Origin: CAYTRP01 sp964625145
GTDB taxonomy: Bacteria; Sumerlaeota; Sumerlaeia; SLMS01; JAHLLQ01
NCBI GenBank assembly: GCA_964625145.1
Contig: CAZVAQ010000027.1
Span: 1-32,177, forward strand
Direction of reading: 5' to 3'
DNA: 32,177 bases
The translations under genes and the position numbers were made by a program. Below are positions 8,794-17,527 of the stretch, piece after piece; the stretch's first letter is position 1; every line of letters starts with the position of its first letter. Below the pieces are notes generated by a model. The model ran no database searches and was not told the DNA's origin. It saw only the letters and a list, made by a program, of their open reading frames with translations.

Positions 8794-11454
8794 ATGACAC
8801 GCCTGTTTGCCGTTGTTGCACTTATCACGCTGGCCATGTCCGCTCATGCCCAGCGCCCGTCCGGACCCGACGTCCCCCCACCCACCGAAATCCAGGTGGA
8901 TTGGACGCAGCAACAGGGAGAGTTCAACCGCGCCCTCTTCAGCGTCCAGGGCTTCATGCAGATCTACGAGCAGCCGGACCCCTACGTCATGGAAACCTTC
9001 CTCCTCATGAACCCCATGGGGACCCAGACACGCATGGAGACGTGGATCGACCGGATGGAGCCGGAGAACGACAACGATGACCCACACGTCTTCAATTGGG
9101 ACGCCTTTCGGCCGCAGCAGATGGTGCGCTTCATCGACGAACGCGATGCCTTCGATGCGAAGCTTGACGAGCTCGGCATGGAGAAGCTCTCGCTCCTTTG
9201 CTACAACGTGAGCTGGCTGCGCAGTGGCGACAAGCAGCAGCCGGTCAAGGACTTGGAGGAGTGGGCCGAGTTCGCCGCCGCGGTCGTGGAGTCCTACAAC
9301 GGCGATCCGAAATCCCCCGACTACAAGCCGAACCTGCAGCTCGTGCAGATCTGGAACGAACCCAACATGGGCCAGTTCTGGGACGGAACCGACGAGGCCT
9401 TCTTCGATCTGTACAACGTTGCCGCCAAGCGCATCCGCGAAAACTATCCCGGCGTCCTCGTTGGCGGGCCAACCGTCACACCGGGCGGCGGAGACATTGT
9501 CGAATACATGGAACGTTTCCTCGCGGCCTGCGGCGAGAACGTGGACTTTGTCATCTTCCACCACTACGGTCCAAAGGGGCAGGGCATCTCCCCCATCACC
9601 GACAACATCAAGCTCTTCGCCGAAATGTTCCGCGCCATTCCCGGCAAGGGAAACGGCAAGGTCATGATCACCGAGACCGACGCGTGGTTCAACGGCTGGG
9701 ACAAGATGGACTTCATGTTCGAGCGACAGTTCGCGCTCATCGACATGGCCGACCTCATCGCCGGCATCCATCACTTCTGCGCGTTGTATTACAACGAGAG
9801 CGGCAACTACGGCTTCGGCATGGTTGACGAAAAGGGCGGCGTGGTGCCCGGCACGTTCTGGCCCTACTGGCTCTTCCGCAACACCATCGGCCAACTCGCT
9901 CCGGTGAAGATGCCGTCAGTCACGCCGTTGAACGTCGTTGCCACGACACACACCAACGAGAAGGGCGCGTTCCTGGCCTCCGCAGTCCTGCGCAATCCGA
10001 CCGACGACACGCTTTCAATCCGTACGCACCTGATCTTCCCGCCGTCTAATGCTGCGCGCGTCCTCACGGTCGATCACTTGAAGGAAGACTTTCAGGGCAT
10101 CTCGAACGTCATCCCCATCCGCGCCGGCACGACGGAGTACTACGCGGACGTCACCCTCGACGCCCACGAAGCCGCCGCACTGGTTCTGCGCACTCCCGGC
10201 GAGCGGCACTTTGCCTTCAGCGACTTGAACAATCAGGAAACGCCGTGGATCAGCCTGAAATCCAACAAGACCGAGCTTGGTCTCCACGAGACCGTCTTGC
10301 TCAGTGTTGAGATCACCAACACGTTGAACCGGTCCCTGTCGGGTTCGATTCGCTTCGACGGGATCCCCCGGGGCTGGGGCGAAGAGATCCTCTCCGGATT
10401 GCTTCAGGTCGAGAACCTGGATGCCGGGGCCACGCAGGAGCTGTTTTATGAAGTGATCGCGCGAAACGTCCCCGAGGACGAACTGGTGGGCATCGTGGCG
10501 ATCTTCGAGGAAACCGGCGTCATCGGCACCGGCCCCGTCCCTGCCGCCCATTCCATCCCGGCGACATTCAACTTCCAAAGCCCGCTGCTCTTCCAGATCC
10601 TCCCGTCTCCCGTGTACGCCGTCGCAGGTGAGCGCAACAGCGTGACCCTGCAGATCCGCAACACGATGGGCACCGCCATCCAAGGCAACTTCGCCCTCGA
10701 TCTCACGGGTCCGATGGACGTGGCCCTTCCCATCCCCTTGTCCTTTGATCAGGAGGGCGGGTCGCGGGCGCGCTATGACTTCCCCTTCACCATCGAACCG
10801 GACGCCCAACCGGGCCGCCTTTCCGGGGCCATCACGGTGGAGTTCCTCGGCGCCACCGCCCGCATCCCCTTCACCGTTGAGGTCGTCGAGGCGCCCGCCT
10901 TGGGCAGGCAAATCCCCGTGGACCTGACCAAGCATCTCAACTTCGACGCCGTGTCCTTCGTCGACAATCGCGAGGACTACGACAAGCGCATGGGCATGTT
11001 CATCTACCCGGGTGACTACACCCCCTCCGCCACGGAAATCAGGACGAAGGGTCACATCTTCCAGATGGCGGATCTGGCGGACGGCAGAAACAATGTTATC
11101 CTCCCCCAAGGCCAGCGAATCGAGCTGGAACCCGGCAAGTACACCGGCGTGTCCATGCTCGGTTTTGGCCATGACGGCAAACACCCCGGGACGTGGACGC
11201 TCCACTACGCCGACGGCACTTCCCAGTCCATCGATTCCATGATCCCCGAGTGGTGCACTCCCCCGCCGCCGGGATACGAGGTGGCCTTCACGGCTCCCCA
11301 CCGGTATGTCCCGCATGGGATGGCCCTGCCGGCATGCGAGCTGTTCTTCTGGACTCTGCCGGCGGATCCCAGTCGCGAACTGGTGGGCGTGGAATTCCCG
11401 GAGATTGTGAACGGGTATGTCTTCGCCATGACTCTGCAAGCGCCTACAGAGTGA
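8794..11454 (+). CDS. Secreted clan-A glycoside hydrolase (GH39-like) with accessory beta-sandwich domains
   Basis: 886 residues; the ATG follows AGGAG by 8 bases. Residues 1-19 form a signal peptide (MTRLFAVVALITLAMSAHA). Residues about 30-390 form a (beta/alpha)8 barrel with acid/base E189 in QIWNEPNMGQF and probable nucleophile E294 in VMITETDAW. HHYGPKG at 256 and the pattern overall are GH39-like, but the fit to any numbered family is uncertain. Residues about 490-700 look like two Ig-like NEW3 domains (LGLHETVLLSVEITNTLNRS; AGERNSVTLQIRN). Residues about 709-886 resemble a C-terminal sandwich found in other secreted glycosidases (VDLTKHLNFDAV, ADGRNNVI, GQRIELEPGKYTGVSMLGF), probably for glycan binding. 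It should cut plant or microbial polysaccharide outside the cytoplasm. The divergent neighbour is a GH42 beta-galactosidase. Confidence 0.85.
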   Translation: MTRLFAVVALITLAMSAHAQRPSGPDVPPPTEIQVDWTQQQGEFNRALFSVQGFMQIYEQPDPYVMETFLLMNPMGTQTRMETWIDRMEPENDNDDPHVFNWDAFRPQQMVRFIDERDAFDAKLDELGMEKLSLLCYNVSWLRSGDKQQPVKDLEEWAEFAAAVVESYNGDPKSPDYKPNLQLVQIWNEPNMGQFWDGTDEAFFDLYNVAAKRIRENYPGVLVGGPTVTPGGGDIVEYMERFLAACGENVDFVIFHHYGPKGQGISPITDNIKLFAEMFRAIPGKGNGKVMITETDAWFNGWDKMDFMFERQFALIDMADLIAGIHHFCALYYNESGNYGFGMVDEKGGVVPGTFWPYWLFRNTIGQLAPVKMPSVTPLNVVATTHTNEKGAFLASAVLRNPTDDTLSIRTHLIFPPSNAARVLTVDHLKEDFQGISNVIPIRAGTTEYYADVTLDAHEAAALVLRTPGERHFAFSDLNNQETPWISLKSNKTELGLHETVLLSVEITNTLNRSLSGSIRFDGIPRGWGEEILSGLLQVENLDAGATQELFYEVIARNVPEDELVGIVAIFEETGVIGTGPVPAAHSIPATFNFQSPLLFQILPSPVYAVAGERNSVTLQIRNTMGTAIQGNFALDLTGPMDVALPIPLSFDQEGGSRARYDFPFTIEPDAQPGRLSGAITVEFLGATARIPFTVEVVEAPALGRQIPVDLTKHLNFDAVSFVDNREDYDKRMGMFIYPGDYTPSATEIRTKGHIFQMADLADGRNNVILPQGQRIELEPGKYTGVSMLGFGHDGKHPGTWTLHYADGTSQSIDSMIPEWCTPPPPGYEVAFTAPHRYVPHGMALPACELFFWTLPADPSRELVGVEFPEIVNGYVFAMTLQAPTE

Positions 11455-11462
11455 GAACCTGC

Positions 11463-11517
11463 CGGCGGGACGGAAAGTAGGTGCGTGCGCTTTGACTTGC
11501 CCACTTCCGCCCCGCCG
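11463..11517 (+). terminator. Long imperfect hairpin after the secreted glycosidase gene
   Basis: The arm at 11463-11478 (CGGCGGGACGGAAAGT) pairs almost fully with the arm at 11503-11517 (ACTTCCGCCCCGCCG), leaving a loop of about 24 bases. Only TTT follows, so a classical intrinsic terminator is not certain. It lies 8 bases past the stop and before plsC, a good place for termination or 3'-end protection. Confidence 0.5.
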
Positions 11518-11555
11518 TTTCCATGGGCTCAACACGTTCTGCCCGGCCGGTTTGA

Positions 11556-12170
11556 ATGCGTCGTGCCTTGACCTACTGGATTGTTTGGACCATCGCCTGG
11601 ATCATCGCCCGCACGGTGTTCCTGATGCGGGTGAAGGGTGCGCGCAACATGCCGCGCACCGGGCCGGTCATCGTTGTCGCCAACCACACCAGCCATCTGG
11701 ATCCCCCCTTGGTAGCCGTCGCCCTGCACACGCGGCGGATGGGCTTCCTTGCCAAGTCCGAGCTGTGGAAAAGCCGCTTTCTGGGGTGGCTGATCGGCAC
11801 CCTCGGGTCGATCCCCATCGAGCGCGGGGCCAGCGACCGCCGCGCCTATGAGGCCTGCCTCCAGACCCTCCGGGACGGCAAGGTCCTGCTCGTCTTTCCG
11901 GAGGGGACCCGCTCGGCCACCGGCCAGTTGAAGGAGTTCGAGGCCGGCGCCGCCCGGCTGGCCGCCGCCGTCCCCGGCTGCCAGGTCCTCCCCGTCAAAA
12001 TCCGGGGCAGTTTTGAGGCTTGGGGGACCGGGAAGAAGTATCCCAAGCCTTGGCCGGTGCGAATCGATGTTGCCCCGCCTTTTTCCACAGACGATCTCCG
12101 AAAGCAGTTCGGCGACAAAAAATCCTTGTTTCAGGCGATCCAAGGCGAAATGCTGCGCCGATTATCGTAA
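11556..12170 (+). CDS. plsC: 1-acyl-sn-glycerol-3-phosphate acyltransferase
   Basis: 204 residues. It adds the second fatty acyl chain to lysophosphatidic acid to make phosphatidic acid at the cytoplasmic membrane. An N-terminal hydrophobic segment (residues 5-23, LTYWIVWTIAWIIARTVFL) anchors it. The acyltransferase motifs are NHTSHLD (catalytic H44 and D49), IPIERG near residue 86, and FPEGTRS at 114-120, which binds the glycerol phosphate. The length is normal for the short bacterial forms. An upstream in-frame start at 11529 would add only nine unconserved residues. It is followed after 84 bases by rpsA on the same strand. In many bacteria plsC and rpsA sit together behind cmk (cytidylate kinase), but here a glycosidase gene occupies that place. 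Confidence 0.92.
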   Translation: MRRALTYWIVWTIAWIIARTVFLMRVKGARNMPRTGPVIVVANHTSHLDPPLVAVALHTRRMGFLAKSELWKSRFLGWLIGTLGSIPIERGASDRRAYEACLQTLRDGKVLLVFPEGTRSATGQLKEFEAGAARLAAAVPGCQVLPVKIRGSFEAWGTGKKYPKPWPVRIDVAPPFSTDDLRKQFGDKKSLFQAIQGEMLRRLS

Positions 12171-12254
12171 ACGGCTTGCGGGCACCGCCCCCAAGGGCGA
12201 TGTCTGGCAACAGCGATTCGACCTCCAAGGCACACCGCAGGAGCAAACCACAGC

Positions 12255-14045
12255 ATGGCTTCCGAGCCGACAACTCACATGACCCCAAACACGAACGACA
12301 ACCCCGAGAACACGCCCGATCCCTCTCACGATGAGCGGATGGACGAGGAACTGCGCCAGGAAATCGAGCAATTCGAGGCCCTGATCGATCAGCACCTCCC
12401 CGCACAGTCCGAAGAGGCACAACGCGGCGAGGTCATCGAAGTGCCCATTGTCGCCATCCGCGAAGACAGCGTCCTCGTCGACATTGGCGGCAAGGCAGAA
12501 GCCAGCATCCGCCTCGACGAATTCCCCATTGTCGGCGACAAGCGCGATGTGCAGCTCGGGCAGATGATCAAGGTTGTCCAGTTGGGACGTGAGGGCGACG
12601 GCACGCCGCGTCTGTCGCATCGCGAGGCACGCCATCGCGAAGCCGAAGGCACCATTCGACACTGCCTCGATACAAACACGCCGATCCGCGGCCGCGTGAC
12701 CCAAATGGTCAAGGGCGGCCTCATGGTGGATATTGGCTTGTCGGCATTCATGCCCGCCAGCCAGGTCGACCTGTTCAAGATCCCCGACCTGTCGACCTTC
12801 GTCGGCAAGGAAATCGATGCCTACGTCCAGGAATACGACGCACGCCGCAAGCGCGCCGTCCTCTCACGCCGCAAGCTGCTGTTCGAGCAGCGCGAGTCCG
12901 AGCGTCGCCAGATGCTCGACAGCCTCACGGAAGGACAAGTCATCAAGGGCACCGTCAAGAGCGCCCTCGATTTCGGGGTCTTCGTTGATCTCGGTGTCAT
13001 CGATGGCTTCATCCCCCGCGAGGAAGTCAGCTACGATCGCGGTACGCACCCCAACGAGATCACCAAGGCCGGCGAGGAGATCGAAGTCAAGATCGTCAAG
13101 GTCGACCGCGACAGCGGAAAGATCACCCTCTCCCGCAAGCGCATGGCCCCCGATCCGTGGGACGGCATCGACAAGCGCTATCCCATCGGCTCCAAGGTCA
13201 CCGGCCGGATCATCGCCATCCAAAATTATGGCGCCTTTGTCCACATCGACGAGGGCGTGACCGGCATGATCCACGCCAGCGATATCAGCTGGGCCGCCGG
13301 CAACAAGAAGCCCTCTGACTTCGTCAAGGTCGACGACACGGTCGAGTGCCTGGTCTTGGAGATCAATCCCGAGAACAAGCGCCTGTCGCTCGGCCTCAAG
13401 CAGGTCCAGATGGATCCGTGGGCCGACGTCGAGAAGAAGTACCCCAAGGGCAAGAAGGTCCGCGGCACCGTCACCTCTATGACAAACTATGGCGCCTTCA
13501 TCAAGCTCGATGAGTACATAGAAGGCATGGTCCATGTCAGCGACCTGTCCTGGGAACGCCGCATCAATCATCCCAAGGAAGTCCTGAAGGTTGGCGAGGA
13601 AGTCGACGCCGTGGTCCTGAAGGTCGAAGGCAAGGGCCGCCGCCTGAGCCTGGGCGTCAAGCAGGTCAGCGCCTCGCCCTTCGACTCCTACATCCAGGAA
13701 AACCCCGTGAACAGCATCGTAAAGGGCAAGGTCACGCGCTTCGCCCCCTTCGGTGCGTTTGTCGAGCTCGCGGAGAACCTGGAAGGCCTGATCCACATCA
13801 GCCAGATCGACGAGAAGCGCGTCGAGCTCCCCGAGAAGGCCCTCTCCGTTGGCGAGGAAGTCACCTGCAAGATCGTCAAGATCGACGCCCGCCAGCAGAA
13901 GATCAGTCTCTCGCGGAAGGAAGCCCTGAAGCAGGTCGAGCGCGACAACGTGAAGGCCTACATGAAGAAGTCCAACGAGTCGGTGAGCGGCATGACCTTT
14001 GGCGAGGCACTGGCCAAGGCCCGCAAGGATCCCGACCAGGATTAA
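12255..14045 (+). CDS. rpsA: 30S ribosomal protein S1
   Basis: 596 residues. It helps mRNA with weak ribosome binding sites dock on the small subunit. Six S1 (OB-fold) repeats are visible at about residues 57-122, 142-206, 226-296, 311-384, 398-471 and 485-556. Repeats 3-6 carry the strong RNA-binding pattern (DFGVFVDL, NYGAFVHID, NYGAFIKLD, PFGAFVEL) and end in (I/L)SLSRK or LSLGxKQ. Repeats 1 and 2 are more diverged, as expected for ribosome-contacting domains. An acidic 50-residue N-terminal extension precedes repeat 1. The start at 12255 has AGGAG eleven bases upstream; an ATG at 12279 is possible. It is co-directional with plsC and with the esterase gene 40 bases downstream, which is functionally unrelated. 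Confidence 0.96.
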   Translation: MASEPTTHMTPNTNDNPENTPDPSHDERMDEELRQEIEQFEALIDQHLPAQSEEAQRGEVIEVPIVAIREDSVLVDIGGKAEASIRLDEFPIVGDKRDVQLGQMIKVVQLGREGDGTPRLSHREARHREAEGTIRHCLDTNTPIRGRVTQMVKGGLMVDIGLSAFMPASQVDLFKIPDLSTFVGKEIDAYVQEYDARRKRAVLSRRKLLFEQRESERRQMLDSLTEGQVIKGTVKSALDFGVFVDLGVIDGFIPREEVSYDRGTHPNEITKAGEEIEVKIVKVDRDSGKITLSRKRMAPDPWDGIDKRYPIGSKVTGRIIAIQNYGAFVHIDEGVTGMIHASDISWAAGNKKPSDFVKVDDTVECLVLEINPENKRLSLGLKQVQMDPWADVEKKYPKGKKVRGTVTSMTNYGAFIKLDEYIEGMVHVSDLSWERRINHPKEVLKVGEEVDAVVLKVEGKGRRLSLGVKQVSASPFDSYIQENPVNSIVKGKVTRFAPFGAFVELAENLEGLIHISQIDEKRVELPEKALSVGEEVTCKIVKIDARQQKISLSRKEALKQVERDNVKAYMKKSNESVSGMTFGEALAKARKDPDQD

Positions 14046-14085
14046 GGCGAACCGGGAAACCGGAGGCCCACGCCGGGTGTCACGA

Positions 14086-15675
14086 ATGCGGTTCTCAGGA
14101 TACCTCGCAGCCTCCGTGTTCTTTGCGCACCTCCTCAACCCATCCATCTCGATGTCCGAAGTTCGCATGCCGTCGCTCTTCAGCGACGGCATCGTTCTTC
14201 AACGCGATCGCGAATCTGCCATCTGGGGATGGGGCGATCCCGGCGCGATCATCACGATCACCATCGCCAACCATGAAGCGCGCGCCCATGTCGCCCCTGA
14301 CGGCCGGTGGATGACCGCCCTCCCCGAATTGCCCGCCACGAGCACTCCCCTCACCATCATCGTCCGCCAGGACGGTGCGGATCCGCTGGTCATCAACGAT
14401 GTCCTGGTCGGCGAGGTCTGGCTCTGCAGCGGACAGTCCAACATGGCATGGCCGCTGAAGAACACTGATGGAGCCGAAGCAGTCATCGCCGCATCCGCCG
14501 ATCCGCTGCTGCGCTTCTTCCGGGTCGATCCTGCCGTGGAGGCCAACCCCCTCGACGATGTTTCGGCGCGATGGATGCCGTGCGGGCCGGAAACGGCCGG
14601 GGATTTCTCGGGAGTCGCTTACTACTTCGGACGCAACCTGCGAGAGACGCTGGATGTTCCCGTGGGGCTGATCCAATCAGCCTATGGCGGCACCGCAGCA
14701 GAACCGTGGATCAGCCACGCCACGTTTGAATCCAACCCTGCCTTGCAGGATTACCGCGATGCCTTCGAAGCATTGCTGGCCGATCGTCCCGACTTGATGC
14801 AAACCTTCCGCGAGGACTTCGAAGCGCTGATGAAGACCCGACGCGACGCTGAAGCACAACGCCGTACGCTGCGCGCGCAAGGTGTGGCGGCGGCCGATCT
14901 GCCGCCACTGCCCAACCTCCCCATGTTTGAGCCGGGCGGACGGTACCTCCCCGCCGTGGTTCACAACGCCATGTTGGCTCCCTTGATCCCCTACACCATC
15001 CGCGGAGTGACATGGTACCAGGGGGAAGCCAACCGTTGGTTCCGCACCGCGCAATACGAAGGAACCCTGCGCTCACTGATCGACGATTGGCGCGCCAGTT
15101 TCGACGATCCTCAACTCCCGTTTCTCATCGTCGAGCTTGCCAACTATGGCGAGATGCAAATTCTGCCGGACGAGCCCAGCCTCTGGGCACCTCTTCGCAA
15201 CGCTCAGCGTCTCGTCGCCGACTCCATGCCGAACGTCGCAATGATACCCGGCATCGACCTGGGCCACGCAACCGAGCTGCACCCGCGTGACAAACATTCT
15301 GTCGGCGAACGGCTCGCTCGTCTCGCGCGAGCAATGGTCTATGGCGAACAAGGCCTCGGCCCATTCCGCCCCAGGATTTCCGATGTGACCATCGATGATG
15401 AAGGCATCCTGATCACACTTGAGGAAGTCGGCAGCGGCCTGAAGACCCGCGATGGCGAAGACCCCAAGGGCTTTGCCGTTGGTTCCCCTGATGGCGGTTG
15501 GAACCTTGCGCGCGCCGACATCATCGCGCCGGACAAGATCCGGCTGGCCTGGGCAGCAGAGATCCCCCAGCCGCTGACCATTCGCCATGCCTGGGCGGAC
15601 AACCCCATCTGGAACGTGGTAAACTCTCAAGGCTTGCCCCTCGGCACATTCGAGGTGGAAGCTCCCACCCATTGA
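14086..15675 (+). CDS. Secreted sialate O-acetylesterase-like enzyme, array copy 1
   Basis: 529 residues from the ATG at 14086, chosen because it gives a signal-peptide-like start (MRFSGYLAASVFFAHLLNPSISMS) followed at once by the family beginning (EVRMPSLFSDGIVLQRD). The SASA (SGNH-like) hydrolase core has the nucleophile block VWLCSGQSNM (S118 in GQSN), the oxyanion region SAYGGTAAEPWIS, VTWYQGEAN, and the distal DELHP-type block ELHPRDKHSVGERLA that supplies the catalytic histidine. A short beta-sandwich C-terminus ends in IRHAWADNPIWNVVNSQG. Members remove acetyl groups from sialic acids or, in environmental bacteria, from acetylated polysaccharides. The true substrate is not known here. 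It is followed by at least one more paralogue in the same direction. Confidence 0.9.
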   Translation: MRFSGYLAASVFFAHLLNPSISMSEVRMPSLFSDGIVLQRDRESAIWGWGDPGAIITITIANHEARAHVAPDGRWMTALPELPATSTPLTIIVRQDGADPLVINDVLVGEVWLCSGQSNMAWPLKNTDGAEAVIAASADPLLRFFRVDPAVEANPLDDVSARWMPCGPETAGDFSGVAYYFGRNLRETLDVPVGLIQSAYGGTAAEPWISHATFESNPALQDYRDAFEALLADRPDLMQTFREDFEALMKTRRDAEAQRRTLRAQGVAAADLPPLPNLPMFEPGGRYLPAVVHNAMLAPLIPYTIRGVTWYQGEANRWFRTAQYEGTLRSLIDDWRASFDDPQLPFLIVELANYGEMQILPDEPSLWAPLRNAQRLVADSMPNVAMIPGIDLGHATELHPRDKHSVGERLARLARAMVYGEQGLGPFRPRISDVTIDDEGILITLEEVGSGLKTRDGEDPKGFAVGSPDGGWNLARADIIAPDKIRLAWAAEIPQPLTIRHAWADNPIWNVVNSQGLPLGTFEVEAPTH

Positions 15676-15792
15676 GGCTTCAACTCACGCCGAGCAGTGA
15701 CATTCCCCCGGTCACTCGCCGTGCGTGCAACAAGCCGGGTCACGCCACTTGGCGATGCACCCTAAAGAAACCAACATTCACGGGGGTCACTG

Positions 15793-16285
15793 ATGAGATC
15801 GAATCGTTTCCTTGCAAGTCTGGCAGGTGCGGCCTTGGCACTTGGCCTATGCGCCATCGGCGCAGGCCATGCCGCAGCGGAGGTGCGACTCCCTTCACTC
15901 TTTAGTGACGGGATGGTCCTTCAACGCGATCAGGTAAATCCGATGTGGGGATGGGCGGACCCGGGCCAGGCCGTCTCCGTCACCATCGCCGGCCGCAGCG
16001 AAGTGTTGACGGCAGCGGCGGATGAGGACGGCAAGTGGTCGGTGAAGCTCCCCGCAATGCCGGCCAACGATAGCGGCTTTTCGATCCTCGTCACATCCGG
16101 CGGCGATGAACCCATCGTCATCGAGGATGTCCTCGTCGGCGAGGTCTGGCTCTGCTCCGGCCAGTCCAACATGGTGTGGTCACTGGCCAACACCAACGGC
16201 GGAGCGGACGAAGCCGCCTCGGCCAATGACAACCTGCTACGCTTCTTCCAGGTCGCAACCCATGCCTCTGCCGAGCCCATGGACG
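15793..16285 (+). CDS. Sialate O-acetylesterase-like enzyme, array copy 2, 5' part only
   Basis: An N-terminal fragment of 164 codons that stops at the assembly gap. It has a clear signal peptide (MRSNRFLASLAGAALALGLCAIGAGHAAA), the family start EVRLPSLFSDGMVLQRD, the jelly-roll N-terminal domain, and the nucleophile block VWLCSGQSNMVWSL. It breaks off at about SAEPMD, some 46 residues after the nucleophile, and lacks the rest of the SASA domain. The sequence after the gap is not its continuation: that sequence begins again at the methionine of SNM and repeats 38 codons with only about 22 identical residues. A start with GGGGGT upstream at 15793 is well supported. Confidence 0.8.
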
Positions 16286-16295
16286 NNNNNNNNNN
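16286..16295. other. Assembly gap of 10 N inside the esterase array
   Basis: Ten N of nominal length. Both flanks encode the same 38-codon segment of an esterase, in different versions and different frames. The gap therefore cannot be only 10 bases of one normal gene. It probably hides the 3' part of copy 2 and the 5' part of a further copy. Confidence 0.9.
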
Positions 16296-17521
16296 TGGCG
16301 TGGATACTGAAGAACACCGCCAACGGACCGGAAGAGGCCGCTTCGGCCAACGACAATCTCCTGCGCTTCTACGAGGTGGAGGTGTCCGCCTCCTCCAAGC
16401 CGGTGGAGGACGTCGATGCAGGCTGGAAGCCCGCCGCACCGGAGCACGCCCCGAACTTCACCGCCGTCGGATACTACTTCGGCAAGGACCTGCGCGAGCA
16501 TCTCGGCGTCCCCGTCGGCATCATCCGCTCTGCCTACGGCGGAACCATCGCCGAACCGTGGATCAGTTACGAGACTGTCAACACGGCGCCGGAAATGGAA
16601 GTATACCGCCAACGCATCGCGGAGTTGGAAGCGGAACACCCGGGATTGATGGAGGGCTTCGACGCCGAATACAAGCGCCGGATTGACCTGCAGGCCGAAA
16701 TCGGAAGAGAGCGCAACCGCCTGCGCGCCGCGGGCGTTCCCGAGGACCAATGGCCGCGCAGCCCAGGCATCCCGACACTGGAGCCCGGCGGACGGTACCT
16801 GCCCGCCGTCCTCTACAACGCCATGATAGCGCCGTTGGTCCCCTACGGCATTCGCGGATTCACATGGTATCAGGGCGAATCAAACGGCACCTACTTCACC
16901 GAGCAGTATGCCGGCACCATGCGCACCCTGATCGCCGATTGGCGCGGGTTGTGGAATGATTCGGACATGCCCTTTGTCATGGTTCAGCTCGCCAACTTCC
17001 GCGACCCGCAGGAAGTCCCCAACCCGAACGACACGTGGCCGCTGATCCGTGAAGCCCAGCGCCAGGTCGCCGCGAAGGATCCCAACGTCGGCATGGTCGT
17101 CACCATCGACGTCGGCGAAGCCAAGGACATTCACCCCCGCGACAAGCGCACCGTCGGCCAGCGTCTGGCCCGGTGGGCCCGTGCGAAGGTCTACGGCGAA
17201 GCCGGCCTGCTCCCCACCGGTCCGCAACTGACCAATGCCGCCGCCACCCCCGAAGGCGTGCGCCTGCAGTTCACCAACACCGCCGACGGATTGCGCCTGC
17301 TGGAAGGCAACTCCGTGAAGGGCATCACTGTTCACACCGAAGGCACCGAACCCACGTTTGCCACGGCCCAGATCGTCGCTCCGAATGCGATCTTCGTCCG
17401 CGCCCCGGATCTGACCGGCACCATCACGGTGCGACACGCCTGGGCTGACAATCCCATCTGGAACGTCGTGAATTCGGAAGGAATCCCGCTCGAACCGTTT
17501 CACGTCACCGTCGAGCGCTGA
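16296..17521 (+). CDS. Sialate O-acetylesterase-like enzyme, array copy 3, 3' part only
   Basis: An open frame of about 408 codons that begins at the gap, in a different frame from the fragment before it. The first two bases (TG) and an A in the gap would make the methionine of the GQSNM block, after which the sequence reads AWILKNTANGPEEAASAND. It carries all later family blocks: SAYGGTIAEPWIS, EPGGRYLPAVLYNAMIAPL, FTWYQGESN, DIHPRDKRTVGQRLA, and the end IRHAWADN-type segment VRHAWADNPIWNVVNSEG. The signal peptide, N-terminal domain and nucleophile serine are not in the window. It is closely similar in layout to copy 1 and its stop is six bases from the convergent acr3 stop. Confidence 0.85.
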
Positions 17522-17527
17522 CGCAGA

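Noticed and set aside
8545..9894. Minus-strand open frame of 449 codons across the GH42/glycosidase divergent region
   Set aside because: It overlaps two confident gene starts and their control region; no domain seen.
10015..11535. Minus-strand open frame of 506 codons over the secreted glycosidase
   Set aside because: It is antisense to a protein with clear signal peptide and domains; its translation is rich in His, Gly, Arg and Asp with no motif. High GC gives long antisense frames.
12864..14192. Minus-strand open frame of 442 codons over rpsA
   Set aside because: Antisense shadow of the S1 repeats; its apparent periodic pattern mirrors the repeats on the other strand.
15692..15716. GTGAC...GTCAC inverted repeat between esterase copies 1 and 2
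   Set aside because: Only five-base arms and no T-run or promoter nearby; could be chance.
15793..16686. One continuous esterase reading through the 10-N gap
   Set aside because: After the gap the frame turns into Arg-rich, motif-free sequence, while the real esterase continues in another frame and repeats an earlier segment.
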